Of a stretch of DNA of 64,000 nucleotides, positions 38,173 to 47,711 are shown piece after piece. Source of the DNA: DASXTW01 sp046726275 (GTDB lineage: Bacteria; Actinomycetota; UBA4738); NCBI GenBank assembly GCA_046726275.1, contig JBKPAF010000081.1:1-64000 (forward strand). The letters are read 5' to 3'. The position numbers and the translations under genes were made by a program. The first letter of the stretch is position 1. Each line of letters begins with the position of its first letter. The notes beneath the pieces are model-generated. The model searched no databases and was not told the origin of the DNA. It was given only the letters and a program-made list of their open reading frames with translations.

Positions 38173-38592
38173 TCACTCCTGAGCCCCGGTACGGACGATG
38201 AACTTGGTCTTCAGCGGGAGCTTGTGGGCGGCCCGGCTGATCGCCTCTCGAGCGATCGTTTCGGGCACCCCGGAGAGCTCGAACATCACCCGCCCTGGCT
38301 TGATCACAGCCACCCACCCTTCCGGGTTGCCCTTGCCGGACCCCATGCGGGTCTCAGCCGGCTTCTTCGTGACCGGCTTGTCCGGAAAGATGTTGATCCA
38401 GACCTTTCCCCCTCGACGGATGTGACGGGTCATCGCCACACGGGCGGCTTCGATCTGCCGGTTGGTCACCCACCCGGGCTCCAGGGCGAGCAGCCCGTAG
38501 TCGCCGAAGTGGACCTCGGTGCCACCCTTGGCCCGACCCCTCATCCGGCCACGATGCTGCTTGCGATGCTTGACCCGCTTCGGCATCAGCAT
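38173..38592 (-). CDS. rplP: 50S ribosomal protein L16
   Basis: A 139-residue L16: [39 protein letters not shown] and the [22 protein letters not shown] loop. The ATG at 38592 is the family start. It follows rpsC by two bases. Confidence 0.97.
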   Translation of the reverse strand: MLMPKRVKHRKQHRGRMRGRAKGGTEVHFGDYGLLALEPGWVTNRQIEAARVAMTRHIRRGGKVWINIFPDKPVTKKPAETRMGSGKGNPEGWVAVIKPGRVMFELSGVPETIAREAISRAAHKLPLKTKFIVRTGAQE

Positions 38593-38594
38593 GG

Positions 38595-39464
38595 CTACGG
38601 CCGACCTCCCTGAGGTTTCCGGGTGGGACGACGGGGAGCGGGACGGGCCGGGCGTCCGGGTTCCTCGCGCGCTTCCCTGGGCTCCGTCGCGGGCACCGGC
38701 GTACCCTCCTCGACCTCCCGGACGTCGGTGATCAGGGCGCCGGTGGAGGCTCCGCCTGCCCCGCCGATCGGCACGCCGGCCAGGGCCCGGGCACGGGCGC
38801 GTTCGATCTCCTGCTCGTGCACAGGGATCTCGTCCCCGTGGTACACCCACACCTTCACGCCGATCACACCGAAGGTGGTCTTCGCCTCGGCCGTGCCGTA
38901 GTCGATCTTCGCCCGAAGGGTATGAAGGGGCACCCGGCCCTCGCGGTACCACTCCCGACGGGACATCTCCGCCCCGCCCAGACGCCCACCACACTGGACC
39001 CGGACGCCCAGGGCGCCGGCCTTCATCGCGGTCTGAACGGTCCGGCGCATGGCCCGACGGAAGGAGACCCGGCCGACCAGCTGCTCGGCCGTGCTCTGAG
39101 CCAACAGCGTGGCATCGGTCTCGGGCCGGAGCTCGCTGGCCGACTGGTTCATGTCCTCGACCTTCACGTCGACCCGCTTCCCGGTCATCTTCTCGATGTC
39201 CTTGCGGATGCGGTCGACCTCGGCGCCCTTGCGGCCGATCACGATCCCCGGCCGGGCCGTTCGGATGAAGACCTGCACCTGATCGCCCTTGCGTTCGATG
39301 TCGACGTTGGAGATGCCTGCCCGGGTGAGCTTGGCGTGGATGTACTGGCGGATCCGGACGTCCTCGTGGAGCGCCTGCGCGTATTCCTTGCGCGCGTACC
39401 ACTTGGACTTCCACGGATAGATGACCCCAAGCCGGAACCCGTACGGACTAACCTTGTGTCCCAC
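38595..39464 (-). CDS. rpsC: 30S ribosomal protein S3 with C-terminal extension
   Basis: The KH domain ([21 protein letters not shown]) and C-terminal S3 domain ([35 protein letters not shown]) are complete by about residue 215. The protein continues to 289 with a Gly/Glu, then Pro/Arg-rich tail. Such tails occur in actinobacterial S3 but vary in length. GTG start; overlaps rplV by 17 bases. Confidence 0.95.
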   Translation of the reverse strand: MGHKVSPYGFRLGVIYPWKSKWYARKEYAQALHEDVRIRQYIHAKLTRAGISNVDIERKGDQVQVFIRTARPGIVIGRKGAEVDRIRKDIEKMTGKRVDVKVEDMNQSASELRPETDATLLAQSTAEQLVGRVSFRRAMRRTVQTAMKAGALGVRVQCGGRLGGAEMSRREWYREGRVPLHTLRAKIDYGTAEAKTTFGVIGVKVWVYHGDEIPVHEQEIERARARALAGVPIGGAGGASTGALITDVREVEEGTPVPATEPREAREEPGRPARPAPRRPTRKPQGGRP

Positions 39465-39804
39465 CGCTCACCTCCTCGAGGCTCTTCAAGACGACCGTCA
39501 CGTGGCTGGTCCTCTTCCGGATCTTCGTGGCCCGGCCGTAGGCGCGGGGCTGCCACCGTCGGATCGTCGGCCCGTCGTCCACCCAGGCGCCAGCCACCAC
39601 GAGGTTCTCCGGGATGGCCTGCTGCTGTTCCGCGTTGGCCACTGCTGAATTGAGAACCTTGATCAGGGTGCGGTTTGCCTTGTACGGCGAGAAGGTGAGG
39701 ATGCGTCGGGCATCCTCGACGTGCTGCCCCCGGATCAGGTTCACGGACCGCCGCAGCTTCCTGGGCGAGATCCTCACGTATTTGGCGATGGCCTTCGCTT
39801 CCAT
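39448..39804 (-). CDS. rplV: 50S ribosomal protein L22
   Basis: A 118-residue L22 lining the exit tunnel: [32 protein letters not shown] and the loop [20 protein letters not shown]. The start [14 protein letters not shown] fits the family. Confidence 0.97.
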   Translation of the reverse strand: MEAKAIAKYVRISPRKLRRSVNLIRGQHVEDARRILTFSPYKANRTLIKVLNSAVANAEQQQAIPENLVVAGAWVDDGPTIRRWQPRAYGRATKIRKRTSHVTVVLKSLEEVSGGTQG

Positions 39805-39811
39805 ATCCGAC

Positions 39812-40096
39812 CTACTTCAGTGACGTGCTTCGTTCGGTGTGGTGGCCGTGGGTCCGGAAGACCCGCGTCATGGCGAACTCTCCGAGCTTGTGGCCCACCA
39901 TCGACTCGGTAACGAACACCGGGACGTGCTTCTTGCCATCGTGCACGGCAATGGTGTGACCCACCATCTCCGGGACGATGGTCGAACGCCGCGACCACGT
40001 CTTGATCACTCTCTTGTCTCCCCGACGGTTCATCTCGACCACCTTCGCCATCAGATGGTCATCGACGAACGGCCCCTTCTTGATCGAACGCGGCAA
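39812..40096 (-). CDS. rpsS: 30S ribosomal protein S19
   Basis: A 94-residue S19: [44 protein letters not shown] and [18 protein letters not shown]. It sits three bases after rplB, in standard S10-operon order. Confidence 0.97.
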   Translation of the reverse strand: MPRSIKKGPFVDDHLMAKVVEMNRRGDKRVIKTWSRRSTIVPEMVGHTIAVHDGKKHVPVFVTESMVGHKLGEFAMTRVFRTHGHHTERSTSLK

Positions 40097-40099
40097 GGG

Positions 40100-40927
40100 T
40101 TATCCCCTCCTCTTCCCGCGACGGCGCACGATGAGTCGATCCGACGACTTGGGCTTGCGGGTCCGGCCCTCTTTCTTCCCCCACGGGCTCACGGGATGGC
40201 GTCCGCCGCTGGACTTCCCTTCGCCGCCGCCGAGCGGGTGGTCCACGGGGTTCATGGCCACCCCCCGCACCGACGGGCGCTTGCCCAGCCATCTGCCCCG
40301 GCCGGCCTTCCCCAAGGATACGAGCTCGTGCTCGGGGTTCCCCACGACTCCGACCGTGGCCCGGCACTTCGCGTCCACCAGCCGAATCTCGCCCGACGGC
40401 ATCCGGAGCGTGGCGAAGCCGCCTTCCTTCGCCAGGAGTTGGACCCCGACCCCTGCCGACCGAGCCATCTTCGCACCCGCCCCCGGCTTCAGCTCGACGG
40501 CGTGGACGATCGTTCCGACCGGGATGCTGGCCAGCGGGAGGGCATTTCCGGGCCGGATGTCGGCACCCGAACCCGACACGATGCGGTGGCCGACCTCCAG
40601 GCCCTGGGGAGCGAGGATGTAACGCTTGTCGCCGTCCGCGTAGTGGAGAAGGGCGATCCTGGCCGTGCGGTTCGGGTCGTACTCGATTGTGGCGACCTTG
40701 GCCGGGACCCCATCCTTGTTCCGCTTGAAGTCGATCAATCGGTACTGGCGCTTGTGGCCGCCGCCCTGATGCCGGGCCGTGATCCGTCCGTAGGTGTTCC
40801 GGCCGGCCCGCTTCTTCAAGGATCGGGTCAGCGACTTCTCGGGACGGCTCCTGGTGGTCTCCGAGAAGTCGGCCACGCTGGCGCCCCTGCGGCCCGGCGT
40901 GATCGGCTTGTACTTACGGATCGCCAT
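40100..40927 (-). CDS. rplB: 50S ribosomal protein L2
   Basis: A 275-residue L2: [41 protein letters not shown] and the [21 protein letters not shown] peptidyl-transferase loop containing the conserved His. Full length, with no anomalies. Confidence 0.97.
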   Translation of the reverse strand: MAIRKYKPITPGRRGASVADFSETTRSRPEKSLTRSLKKRAGRNTYGRITARHQGGGHKRQYRLIDFKRNKDGVPAKVATIEYDPNRTARIALLHYADGDKRYILAPQGLEVGHRIVSGSGADIRPGNALPLASIPVGTIVHAVELKPGAGAKMARSAGVGVQLLAKEGGFATLRMPSGEIRLVDAKCRATVGVVGNPEHELVSLGKAGRGRWLGKRPSVRGVAMNPVDHPLGGGEGKSSGGRHPVSPWGKKEGRTRKPKSSDRLIVRRRGKRRG

Positions 40928-40930
40928 GGG

Positions 40931-41224
40931 TTACGGCCCCTTCGCCTCGAAGATCTCGATGGTGTCTCCCTCGGCGAGCGTGACCACCGCCCGCTTCTGG
41001 TCCGGCCGCTTGCCCGTGGACAGGCGGGTCCGCTTGATCTTTCCTCGTCGATTCAGCGTGTTCACATCCAGCACCCGGACGTTCCAGATCTGCTGGATCG
41101 CTTCCTTGATCTCCGTCTTGTTCGCTCTGGGATCCACCAGGAACGTGTAGGTGTTGCGCTCCAGGCCCGCATACGACTTCTCGGAGACGACCGGCCGGAT
41201 GACAATGTCGCGGGGGCTCTTCAC
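40931..41224 (-). CDS. rplW: 50S ribosomal protein L23
   Basis: A 97-residue L23 at the tunnel exit: [40 protein letters not shown] and the basic loop with TLNRRGKIKRTR. The GTG start overlaps the rplD stop (GTGA). Confidence 0.97.
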   Translation of the reverse strand: MKSPRDIVIRPVVSEKSYAGLERNTYTFLVDPRANKTEIKEAIQQIWNVRVLDVNTLNRRGKIKRTRLSTGKRPDQKRAVVTLAEGDTIEIFEAKGP

Positions 41225-41922
41225 TCAGAACCTCCCTTTTCTGTCTTAGCCTCCGTCTCCAGCCGGGGGGCTGCGCTCGGCTCCGCCTCGCTGCTTGAGC
41301 CCCCCGGACCCCCCTCAAGGGCGTCGAGAGCTTCGGCCGTAAACAGGACCCGGTCCGCGGCCAGAACGTCGTATGTGGAGAGGTTGCGTGGGTAGTCGAT
41401 CTTCACGTAGGGCAGGTTCCGGAACGACTTCTCCACGGCCTCATCCCGGTCCGCCAGGACGAGGAGAATCTTGCCCTCGAGCTCCAAGGCTTCGAGGACA
41501 CCGACCGCGTCCTTCGTGCGGGGGCCGTCGAACGCGAGACCCCCGATCACCGCGAGCTTGCCGCTCCGCGCGGCGTCGCTCAGCGCGGACCGCAGGGCGA
41601 GGCGCTTCATCCTCTTGTTCACCCGCATCTCGTAGTCGCGCGGCTTCGGACCGTGAGCCACGCCACCCCCCACCCACTGGGGTGCGCGGATCGATCCCTG
41701 CCGTGCTCGTCCCGTGCCCTTCTGGCGCCACGGCTTGCGACCACCACCTGCGACCTCGGCCCGGGTCTTGGTGGAATGCGTTCCGGCCCGGATCGCCGCG
41801 AGGCCCGCCACAACGACCTGGTGCATCAGCGGCGCGTTGACGGGGGCGTCGAAGATGCCGGCCGGCAGCTCGCGCTTCTCGAGCACCTTTCCCTGCGCGT
41901 CCCGGACCTCGACCGTCGCCAT
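41221..41922 (-). CDS. rplD: 50S ribosomal protein L4
   Basis: A 233-residue L4 with [31 protein letters not shown], the tunnel-lining loop, here given by its start and end. A short Ser/Glu-rich tail follows the fold. The ATG overlaps the rplC stop by one base. Confidence 0.96.
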   Translation of the reverse strand: MATVEVRDAQGKVLEKRELPAGIFDAPVNAPLMHQVVVAGLAAIRAGTHSTKTRAEVAGGGRKPWRQKGTGRARQGSIRAPQWVGGGVAHGPKPRDYEMRVNKRMKRLALRSALSDAARSGKLAVIGGLAFDGPRTKDAVGVLEALELEGKILLVLADRDEAVEKSFRNLPYVKIDYPRNLSTYDVLAADRVLFTAEALDALEGGPGGSSSEAEPSAAPRLETEAKTEKGGSE

Positions 41923-42587
41923 CAGTGACGCCTCCTGCCGGTCTCGCCGGACTTGACGCTCGACCGGACCATCACCAGGCCCCCGGTGGGGCCAGGTACC
42001 GCTCCTTTGAGCAGCAGGAGGTTGCGCTCGGGATCCGCCCCCACCACCTCGAGGTTCAGGACGGTCACTCGCTCGTTGCCCATCTGGCCGGCCATTCTCG
42101 TCCCGCGGAACACCCTGGACGGCGTGGCGCACGCTCCGATGGCACCCGGCGAGCGGTGCTTGCGCTCGGTGCCGTGGGAGGCTCCCATGCCGCCGAACCC
42201 GTGTCGCTGCATGGGGCCGGCGAATCCCTTTCCCTTGGACACCCCGACGACGTCGGTGTGCTCCCCGGGTTCGAAGATGTCGGCCTTGATCTCCTGGCCG
42301 AGCTCGTAGTCGGAGGCGGCCTCGGTGCGAAGCTCCACGAGGTGGCGCATCGGCTGCTTCAAACCCGCGCCGTCGAAGTGACCGGTGGTTGGCTTGTTGG
42401 ACTTGCCCTTGCGGGCCTCGCCGAACGCCAGCTGGACGGCCTCGTACCCGTCCCGCGCTTTCGTCTTGACCTGCACCACGCGGCACGGGCCGGCCTGGAT
42501 GACCGTGACCGGAACGGCCCGGGAGTCGTCAGTGAAGATCTGCGTCATCCCGAGCTTCGTCCCGAGGATACCCTTCGCCGCCGCCAT
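41922..42587 (-). CDS. rplC: 50S ribosomal protein L3
   Basis: A 221-residue L3: [38 protein letters not shown] and the [21 protein letters not shown] stretch near the peptidyl-transferase centre. Lies 12 bases after rpsJ. Confidence 0.97.
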   Translation of the reverse strand: MAAAKGILGTKLGMTQIFTDDSRAVPVTVIQAGPCRVVQVKTKARDGYEAVQLAFGEARKGKSNKPTTGHFDGAGLKQPMRHLVELRTEAASDYELGQEIKADIFEPGEHTDVVGVSKGKGFAGPMQRHGFGGMGASHGTERKHRSPGAIGACATPSRVFRGTRMAGQMGNERVTVLNLEVVGADPERNLLLLKGAVPGPTGGLVMVRSSVKSGETGRRRH

Positions 42588-42599
42588 TTCCCTTCCCCG

Positions 42600-42908
42600 T
42601 TAGAGCTTGATCTCGATGTCCACCCCAGCCGACAGGTTCAGGCGCTGGAGCTCCTGCACCGTCTTGGAGGTGGCTTCCATGATGTCGATGAGCCGCTTGT
42701 GGGTGAGCATCTGGAAGTGCTCGCGGCTGTCCTTGTCCTTGTGAGGGCCGCGGATGACCGTGTACAGGTTCCGCTCGGTGGGAAGGGGAACCGGCCCCAC
42801 CACCTTGGCCCCTGTGCGGATCACGTGATCAACGATCTCCCGGGCGGCCTGATCGAGGATCTCGTGGTCGTAGGCCCGCAACTTGATCCGGATCCTCGGC
42901 GCCGCCAT
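42600..42908 (-). CDS. rpsJ: 30S ribosomal protein S10
   Basis: A 102-residue S10, also Nus[40 protein letters not shown] and [21 protein letters not shown]. Its ATG overlaps the stop of the 80-residue upstream gene by one base, indicating translational coupling to it rather than to tuf directly. Confidence 0.97.
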   Translation of the reverse strand: MAAPRIRIKLRAYDHEILDQAAREIVDHVIRTGAKVVGPVPLPTERNLYTVIRGPHKDKDSREHFQMLTHKRLIDIMEATSKTVQELQRLNLSAGVDIEIKL

Positions 42909-43150
42909 CACGCACCACCCTGGTTGCGCGAGACCGGGCGAGCCTGATCGCTCAAGCGGGCGAAGCGCTCCGCCACGCGCTCCGCGAAGTAGTGCTCTTC
43001 GCGATGGGCCTTGACCTGTTCCCACACATCGGGACAGTCGGCGTCACCAAGCTCGAGCACCTCCCGCACCGCCCGATCGAGGGCGCGCTTGTCTGCGGCC
43101 GAGGGATCGGCCGGGAGGAGCTCGGCGAGGTGACGCGTGTAGCAGCTCAC
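42908..43150 (-). CDS. Uncharacterised 80-residue protein between tuf and rpsJ
   Basis: An 80-residue protein beginning [20 protein letters not shown], with [20 protein letters not shown] in the middle and a charged end. Two cysteines (3 and 39) and the aromatic/His start are notable; it looks all-helical and has no signal peptide or membrane segment. The GTG start overlaps the tuf stop by four bases and its stop overlaps the rpsJ start by one, so it is coupled on both sides within the str-S10 operon. I do not know a name or function for it. From memory, unverified, a similar CYTRHL...CPEVW pattern occurs in other short bacterial and archaeal proteins. Confidence 0.75.
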   Translation of the reverse strand: MSCYTRHLAELLPADPSAADKRALDRAVREVLELGDADCPDVWEQVKAHREEHYFAERVAERFARLSDQARPVSRNQGGA

Positions 43151-44331
43151 TTGAGGATCTTCGTGACCCTTCCGGCGCCGACGGTCCGGCCACCCTCGCG
43201 GATGGCGAACCGAAGTCCCTCCTCCATGGCGATCGGTGCGATCAGCTCGACCTCCATGGTGGTGTTGTCCCCCGGCATGACCATCTCGGTGCCTTCGGCG
43301 AGCTTGATGGTCCCCGTCACGTCGGTCGTACGGAAGTAGAACTGCGGCCGGTAGTTGGTGAAGAACGGCGTGTGCCGGCCACCCTCTTCCTTGGACAGGA
43401 CGTAGACCTGCGACTCGAACTCGGTGTGTGGGGTGATGGAGCCCGGCTTGGCAAGGACCTGGCCACGCTCGACCTCGTCCTTGTCGATGCCCCGGAGCAG
43501 GACGCCGACGTTGTCCCCGGCCTGGACCTCGTCCAGGAGCTTGCGGAACATCTCCAGGTCGGTCGCGACCGTCTTCCGCGTGGGCTTGATGCCGACGATC
43601 TCGACCTCCTCCATCTTCTTCAGCTGTCCGCGCTCGACCCGGCCGGTGACGACCGTGCCGCGGCCGGTGATCGAGAAGACGTCCTCGACCGGCATGAGGA
43701 ACGGCTTGTCGACGTCACGCACAGGCTCGGGGATGAAGTTGTCGCACGCCTCCATGAGCTCGAGGATCTGGCCCTTGGCCTCCTCGTCCCCCTCGAGCGC
43801 CTTCAGCGCGGAAACCCGGATCACCGGGACGTCCTCGCCGGGGAACTCGTAGGAAGAGAGCAGCTCCCGGACCTCCAGCTCCACCAGGTCCAGCAGCTCC
43901 GGGTCGTCCACCATGTCCACCTTGTTCAGGGCCACGACGATGTAGGGCACGTTTACCTGCCGGGCCAGGAGGACGTGCTCCCGGGTCTGGGGCATGGGAC
44001 CGTCGGCCGCGGACACCACGAGGATGGCGCCATCCATCTGGGCGGCCCCGGTGATCATGTTCTTGATGTAGTCGGCGTGCCCGGGGCAGTCCACGTGGGC
44101 GTAGTGCCTCTTGTCGGTCTGGTACTCCACGTGGGCGATGGCGATGGTGATGCCGCGCTCCTTCTCCTCGGGAGCCTTGTCGATCGCGTCGAACGGGGTG
44201 AAATCGGCCAGGCCCTTCTCCGCCAGCACCTTGGTGATGGCGGCCGTGAGCGTGGTCTTGCCGTGGTCGATGTGGCCGATCGTCCCGATGTTGACGTGCG
44301 GCTTCGTCCGCTCGAACTTCTTCTTGGCCAT
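43147..44331 (-). CDS. tuf: Elongation factor Tu
   Basis: A 394-residue EF-Tu that delivers aminoacyl-tRNA to the ribosome. G1 [11 protein letters not shown]3 DCPGHADY and G4 NKVD are intact, with the effector region and the [13 protein letters not shown] and [14 protein letters not shown] ([10 protein letters not shown]) domain 2/3 landmarks. The start [20 protein letters not shown] and GGAGAGGAG upstream are clear. Confidence 0.98.
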   Translation of the reverse strand: MAKKKFERTKPHVNIGTIGHIDHGKTTLTAAITKVLAEKGLADFTPFDAIDKAPEEKERGITIAIAHVEYQTDKRHYAHVDCPGHADYIKNMITGAAQMDGAILVVSAADGPMPQTREHVLLARQVNVPYIVVALNKVDMVDDPELLDLVELEVRELLSSYEFPGEDVPVIRVSALKALEGDEEAKGQILELMEACDNFIPEPVRDVDKPFLMPVEDVFSITGRGTVVTGRVERGQLKKMEEVEIVGIKPTRKTVATDLEMFRKLLDEVQAGDNVGVLLRGIDKDEVERGQVLAKPGSITPHTEFESQVYVLSKEEGGRHTPFFTNYRPQFYFRTTDVTGTIKLAEGTEMVMPGDNTTMEVELIAPIAMEEGLRFAIREGGRTVGAGRVTKILK

Positions 44332-44358
44332 CTCCTCTCCTTCCGGGCCCTCGGCCCT

Positions 44359-46527
44359 TTACTCCCCTCGAACCTTCGCCACGATCTCTCGAGAGATCTG
44401 CGACGGGACCTCTTGATACGCGTGCAGCTGCATCGGGGTATGCGAGGCTCGCCCTTGCGTCCTCGACCTCAGGTCGGTGGCGTAGCCGAACAGCTCGGCC
44501 AACGGGACCAGCACCCGGACGGCCCGCATCCCAGAGCGCTCGTCGATGTGCTCGATCCGGCCGCGACGGGCGGTGACGTCACCCAGGACCTCGCCCATGA
44601 ACTCCTCGGGCGTCAGCACCTCGAACGACATCACCGGCTCGAGGAGGACCGGGTCCGCCTTGCGCGCCGCGTCCCGGAAGGCCATCTGCCCGGCGATCTT
44701 GAAGGCGATCTCCGAGGAGTCCACCTCATGGTACGACCCGTCCACCAGCGTCGCCCGCATGTCGACCATGGGGTATCCCGCAAGCACCCCGGACTCCATG
44801 GCCTCCTGGATGCCCTGATCCACGGACGGGATGAACTCCCGCGGGATGGTCCCGCCCACGATCTTGTTGACGAACTCGTAGCCCCCGCCGGGACCGGTCG
44901 GCTCGAGGTCGACGACCACGTGACCGTACTGACCGCGGCCTCCCGTCTGACGGACGTACCGGGCCTCCACCTTGTGGACCGGCTTGCGGATGGTCTCGCG
45001 GTAGGCCACCTGGGGCTTGCCCACGTTGGCTCCCACGTTGAATTCCCTGGTCAGGCGGTCGATCAGGACCTCCAAGTGGAGCTCGCCCATGCCCGAGATC
45101 AGGGTCTGCCCGGTCTCGTCATCGAACTTCACCTGGAAGGTGGGGTCCTCGTCCGCCAGCTTGGCCAGCGCGTTCGACAGCTTGTCCTGATCGGCCTTGG
45201 TCTTCGGCTCGATGGCGACGGACACCACCGGGGTGGGGAAGGTCATGGCCTCCAGGATCACCGGGTTGGCCGGATCGCACAGGGTGTCACCGGTGGTGGT
45301 GTGCTTCAGCCCGACCACCGCCATGATCTCTCCGGTGAACGCGGCCTCCTTGTCCTCACGGTGGTTGGCGTGCATCTGGAGGATCCGGCCGATCCGCTCC
45401 TTGCGATCCTTGGTCGAGTTCTCCACGTGCGCCCCGGTCCGGACCATCCCGGAGTAGACCCGGATGTAGGTGAGCCTCCCGACGTAGGGATCGGACATGA
45501 TCTTGAAAGCGAGCGCCGAGAACGGCTCCTCGTCGCTGGGCTGTCGAACCACTTCTTCGCCGTCCGGCCCGATCACCCGGACCGCTGGCACGTCTACCGG
45601 CGACGGCAGGTAGGCCACGACCGCGTCGAGGAGCGGCTGGATCGCCTTGTTCTTGAACGCCGACCCGCACAGCACCGGAGTGCCTTCCACGGCCAGCGTG
45701 GCTCGACGGACGGCCCGCCCGAGCTCGTCGGCCGTGGGCTCCTCCTCATGGACGTACTTCTGCATGAGCTCGGGGTCGTGGTCCGCCAGCTGCTCGAAGA
45801 GGCGATGCCTCCACTCGGCGGCGGACGCCCGAAGTTCCCCCGGGATCTCAACCGTCTCCCACGATTCGCCCATCCCCTCCGCCCACTTCAGGCCCTTCAT
45901 CTCGATGAGGTCCACCACGCCCACGAAGGAGCTCTCCACGCCCCAGGGCAACTGGATCACCAGAGGAACGGCGTGGAGGCGATCCTCGATCATCCGGACG
46001 GTTCGCTCGAAGTCCGCGCCGACCCGGTCCATCTTGTTCACGAACGAGATCCGAGGGACGTGATACCGGTCCGCCTGGCGCCACACGGTCTCGCTCTGGG
46101 GCTCGACCCCGGCCACCGCGTCGAAAATGGCGATCGCACCGTCGAGGACCCGCAGGCTCCGCTCGACCTCGACGGTGAAGTCGACGTGCCCGGGGGTGTC
46201 GATGATGTTGATCCAGTGGTCCTTCCACAGGCATGTGGTGGCGGCCGACGTGATGGTGATGCCACGCTCACGTTCCTGGACCATCCAGTCCATCTGCGCG
46301 GTGCCTTCGTGGACCTCGCCGACCTTGTAGGACTTGCCCGTGTAGTACAGGATCCGCTCGGTGGTCGTGGTCTTGCCCGCGTCGATGTGGGCCATGATCC
46401 CGATGTTGCGGGTGCGGACGAGCGGGTATTCCCGGATGACCAGGGACTTCCCTGGCCCGGACTGGGCCCTTCCCGCTTCCTTTGCCGCCTGTGCCATGTC
46501 GTTCAGCTTCCTCGCCGGGGCGCTCAC
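44359..46527 (-). CDS. fusA: Elongation factor G
   Basis: A 722-residue EF-G that drives translocation. GTPase motifs [27 protein letters not shown] and NKMDR are complete, and the C-terminal domains include [18 protein letters not shown]. The start is uncertain: GTG at 46527 with a GGTGG upstream adds ten residues to the ATG at 46497. Both give a longer N-terminus than usual before RNIGIMAH. It lies 61 bases from rpsG. Confidence 0.97.
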   Translation of the reverse strand: MSAPARKLNDMAQAAKEAGRAQSGPGKSLVIREYPLVRTRNIGIMAHIDAGKTTTTERILYYTGKSYKVGEVHEGTAQMDWMVQERERGITITSAATTCLWKDHWINIIDTPGHVDFTVEVERSLRVLDGAIAIFDAVAGVEPQSETVWRQADRYHVPRISFVNKMDRVGADFERTVRMIEDRLHAVPLVIQLPWGVESSFVGVVDLIEMKGLKWAEGMGESWETVEIPGELRASAAEWRHRLFEQLADHDPELMQKYVHEEEPTADELGRAVRRATLAVEGTPVLCGSAFKNKAIQPLLDAVVAYLPSPVDVPAVRVIGPDGEEVVRQPSDEEPFSALAFKIMSDPYVGRLTYIRVYSGMVRTGAHVENSTKDRKERIGRILQMHANHREDKEAAFTGEIMAVVGLKHTTTGDTLCDPANPVILEAMTFPTPVVSVAIEPKTKADQDKLSNALAKLADEDPTFQVKFDDETGQTLISGMGELHLEVLIDRLTREFNVGANVGKPQVAYRETIRKPVHKVEARYVRQTGGRGQYGHVVVDLEPTGPGGGYEFVNKIVGGTIPREFIPSVDQGIQEAMESGVLAGYPMVDMRATLVDGSYHEVDSSEIAFKIAGQMAFRDAARKADPVLLEPVMSFEVLTPEEFMGEVLGDVTARRGRIEHIDERSGMRAVRVLVPLAELFGYATDLRSRTQGRASHTPMQLHAYQEVPSQISREIVAKVRGE

Positions 46528-46588
46528 CGGAGGCCACCCCCACGGAACGCCGGACCCTCCGCGGGCCCGGCCACGTCTTTCGTCTCGC

Positions 46589-47059
46589 TTACCACCGGTA
46601 GTGCGCGAACGCCTTGTTCGCCTCGGCCATCTTGTGCATGTCCTCCCGGCGCTTCACCGCAGCTCCCTGCCCGCCGGCCGCGTCCATGATCTCCCCCACC
46701 AGACGATCGGCCATGGAGTGCTCGCGGCGGGCTCTGGCGTAGTTCACGAGCCACCGCAGCGCCAGGGTCGTCCCCCGATGAGGTCGCACCTCCACGGGCA
46801 CCTGATAGGAGGCTCCACCCACCCGCCGGGACCTCGTCTCGAGGAGCGGCCGGGCGTTCTCCACGGCCTTGCGCAGCGTGATCACAGGATCGTTCGCCGT
46901 TCGCTCGCTGATGATCTCCAGGGCCCGGTACACGGTCCGTTCGGCCAGCTGCTTCTTCCCGTTGGACAGGATCTTGTTGATCAGCTGCGTGACGAGCGGG
47001 TTCTGATAGATCGGATCCGGGTGGATCTCGCGCTTGGTCGCTGGTCCCTTCCGAGGCAT
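46589..47059 (-). CDS. rpsG: 30S ribosomal protein S7
   Basis: A 156-residue S7: [29 protein letters not shown] in its beginning, then [19 protein letters not shown] and [41 protein letters not shown] at the end, here quoted in part only by landmarks. It follows rpsL by 10 bases, the standard str order. Confidence 0.97.
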   Translation of the reverse strand: MPRKGPATKREIHPDPIYQNPLVTQLINKILSNGKKQLAERTVYRALEIISERTANDPVITLRKAVENARPLLETRSRRVGGASYQVPVEVRPHRGTTLALRWLVNYARARREHSMADRLVGEIMDAAGGQGAAVKRREDMHKMAEANKAFAHYRW

Positions 47060-47069
47060 CGCGGACTCC

Positions 47070-47441
47070 TTATGCGCTGGCCTTGGCGCCGTACCGGGAC
47101 CGCGCTTTCTTCCGATCCCGTACGCCGGCCGTGTCCAGCGTTCCGCGGATGACCTTGTAGCGGACGCCGGGCAGGTCCTTCACCCGGCCACCTCGCACGA
47201 GCACGATGGAGTGCTCCTGGAGGTTGTGGCCGATGCCGGGGATGTAGGCGGTGACCTCGATCCCCGAGGTCAGACGGACCCTGGCGACCTTCCGAAGGGC
47301 CGAATTCGGCTTCTTGGGAGTGGTGGTGTAGACCCGCGTGCAGACGCCACGCCGCTGCGGAGAGCCCCTGAGCGCTGGGCTCTTCGTCTTGGTGCGCGGG
47401 CGTTGACGCCCGCTCCTGACCAACTGATGTACGGTCGGCAT
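47070..47441 (-). CDS. rpsL: 30S ribosomal protein S12
   Basis: A 123-residue S12, the decoding-centre protein: [40 protein letters not shown] and [16 protein letters not shown]. The two lysines where streptomycin-resistance changes arise (KKPNS and GRVKD) are the sensitive wild-type form. It is the first gene of the str operon, behind a promoter at 47600-47629 and a leader of about 150 bases. Confidence 0.98.
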   Translation of the reverse strand: MPTVHQLVRSGRQRPRTKTKSPALRGSPQRRGVCTRVYTTTPKKPNSALRKVARVRLTSGIEVTAYIPGIGHNLQEHSIVLVRGGRVKDLPGVRYKVIRGTLDTAGVRDRKKARSRYGAKASA

Positions 47442-47599
47442 GGCTCTCTCGTCTGCACTCTTCTCGCCTGTTCGCCCCGTCCGAGTCCGCGTGAAGGCTG
47501 GAACCCAAGTCCCGGCCCAGGGAGCACTACCAACGAGCTCCCTTAGGGGTCATTCGGTGGCACGTCAAACGGTCCGGCTCATCCGAACCGCAACAGGAG

Positions 47600-47629
47600 A
47601 TGCTACTGATTGGTGAGTACCACTGTCAA
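47600..47629 (-). promoter_or_regulatory. str operon promoter (rpsL)
   Basis: On the minus strand a consensus TTGACA (47624-47629) and TAGCAT (47600-47605) are 18 bases apart. The predicted leader to rpsL is about 150 bases. The rest of the 47442-47711 gap shows no other feature I can support beyond a short GC-rich inverted repeat near 47651-47672. Confidence 0.7.
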
Positions 47630-47711
47630 CGCGGCGACCTGCGGAAACGGGCCCCGGATGAACGGCCCGAACCCGCGAAGGTTCCGGATCCGGGCCTCCA
47701 CAGGGCCCTAC

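Noticed and set aside
43372..46689. A 1105-codon open frame on the plus strand, antisense to fusA and tuf
   Set aside because: It is a mirror of highly conserved GC-rich genes; its translation is Leu/Arg/Asp/His-rich, low complexity and matches no fold.
47442..47711. tRNA gene upstream of rpsL
   Set aside because: A GGTTCGGAT stretch resembles a T-loop, but no acceptor stem or anticodon arm can be formed.
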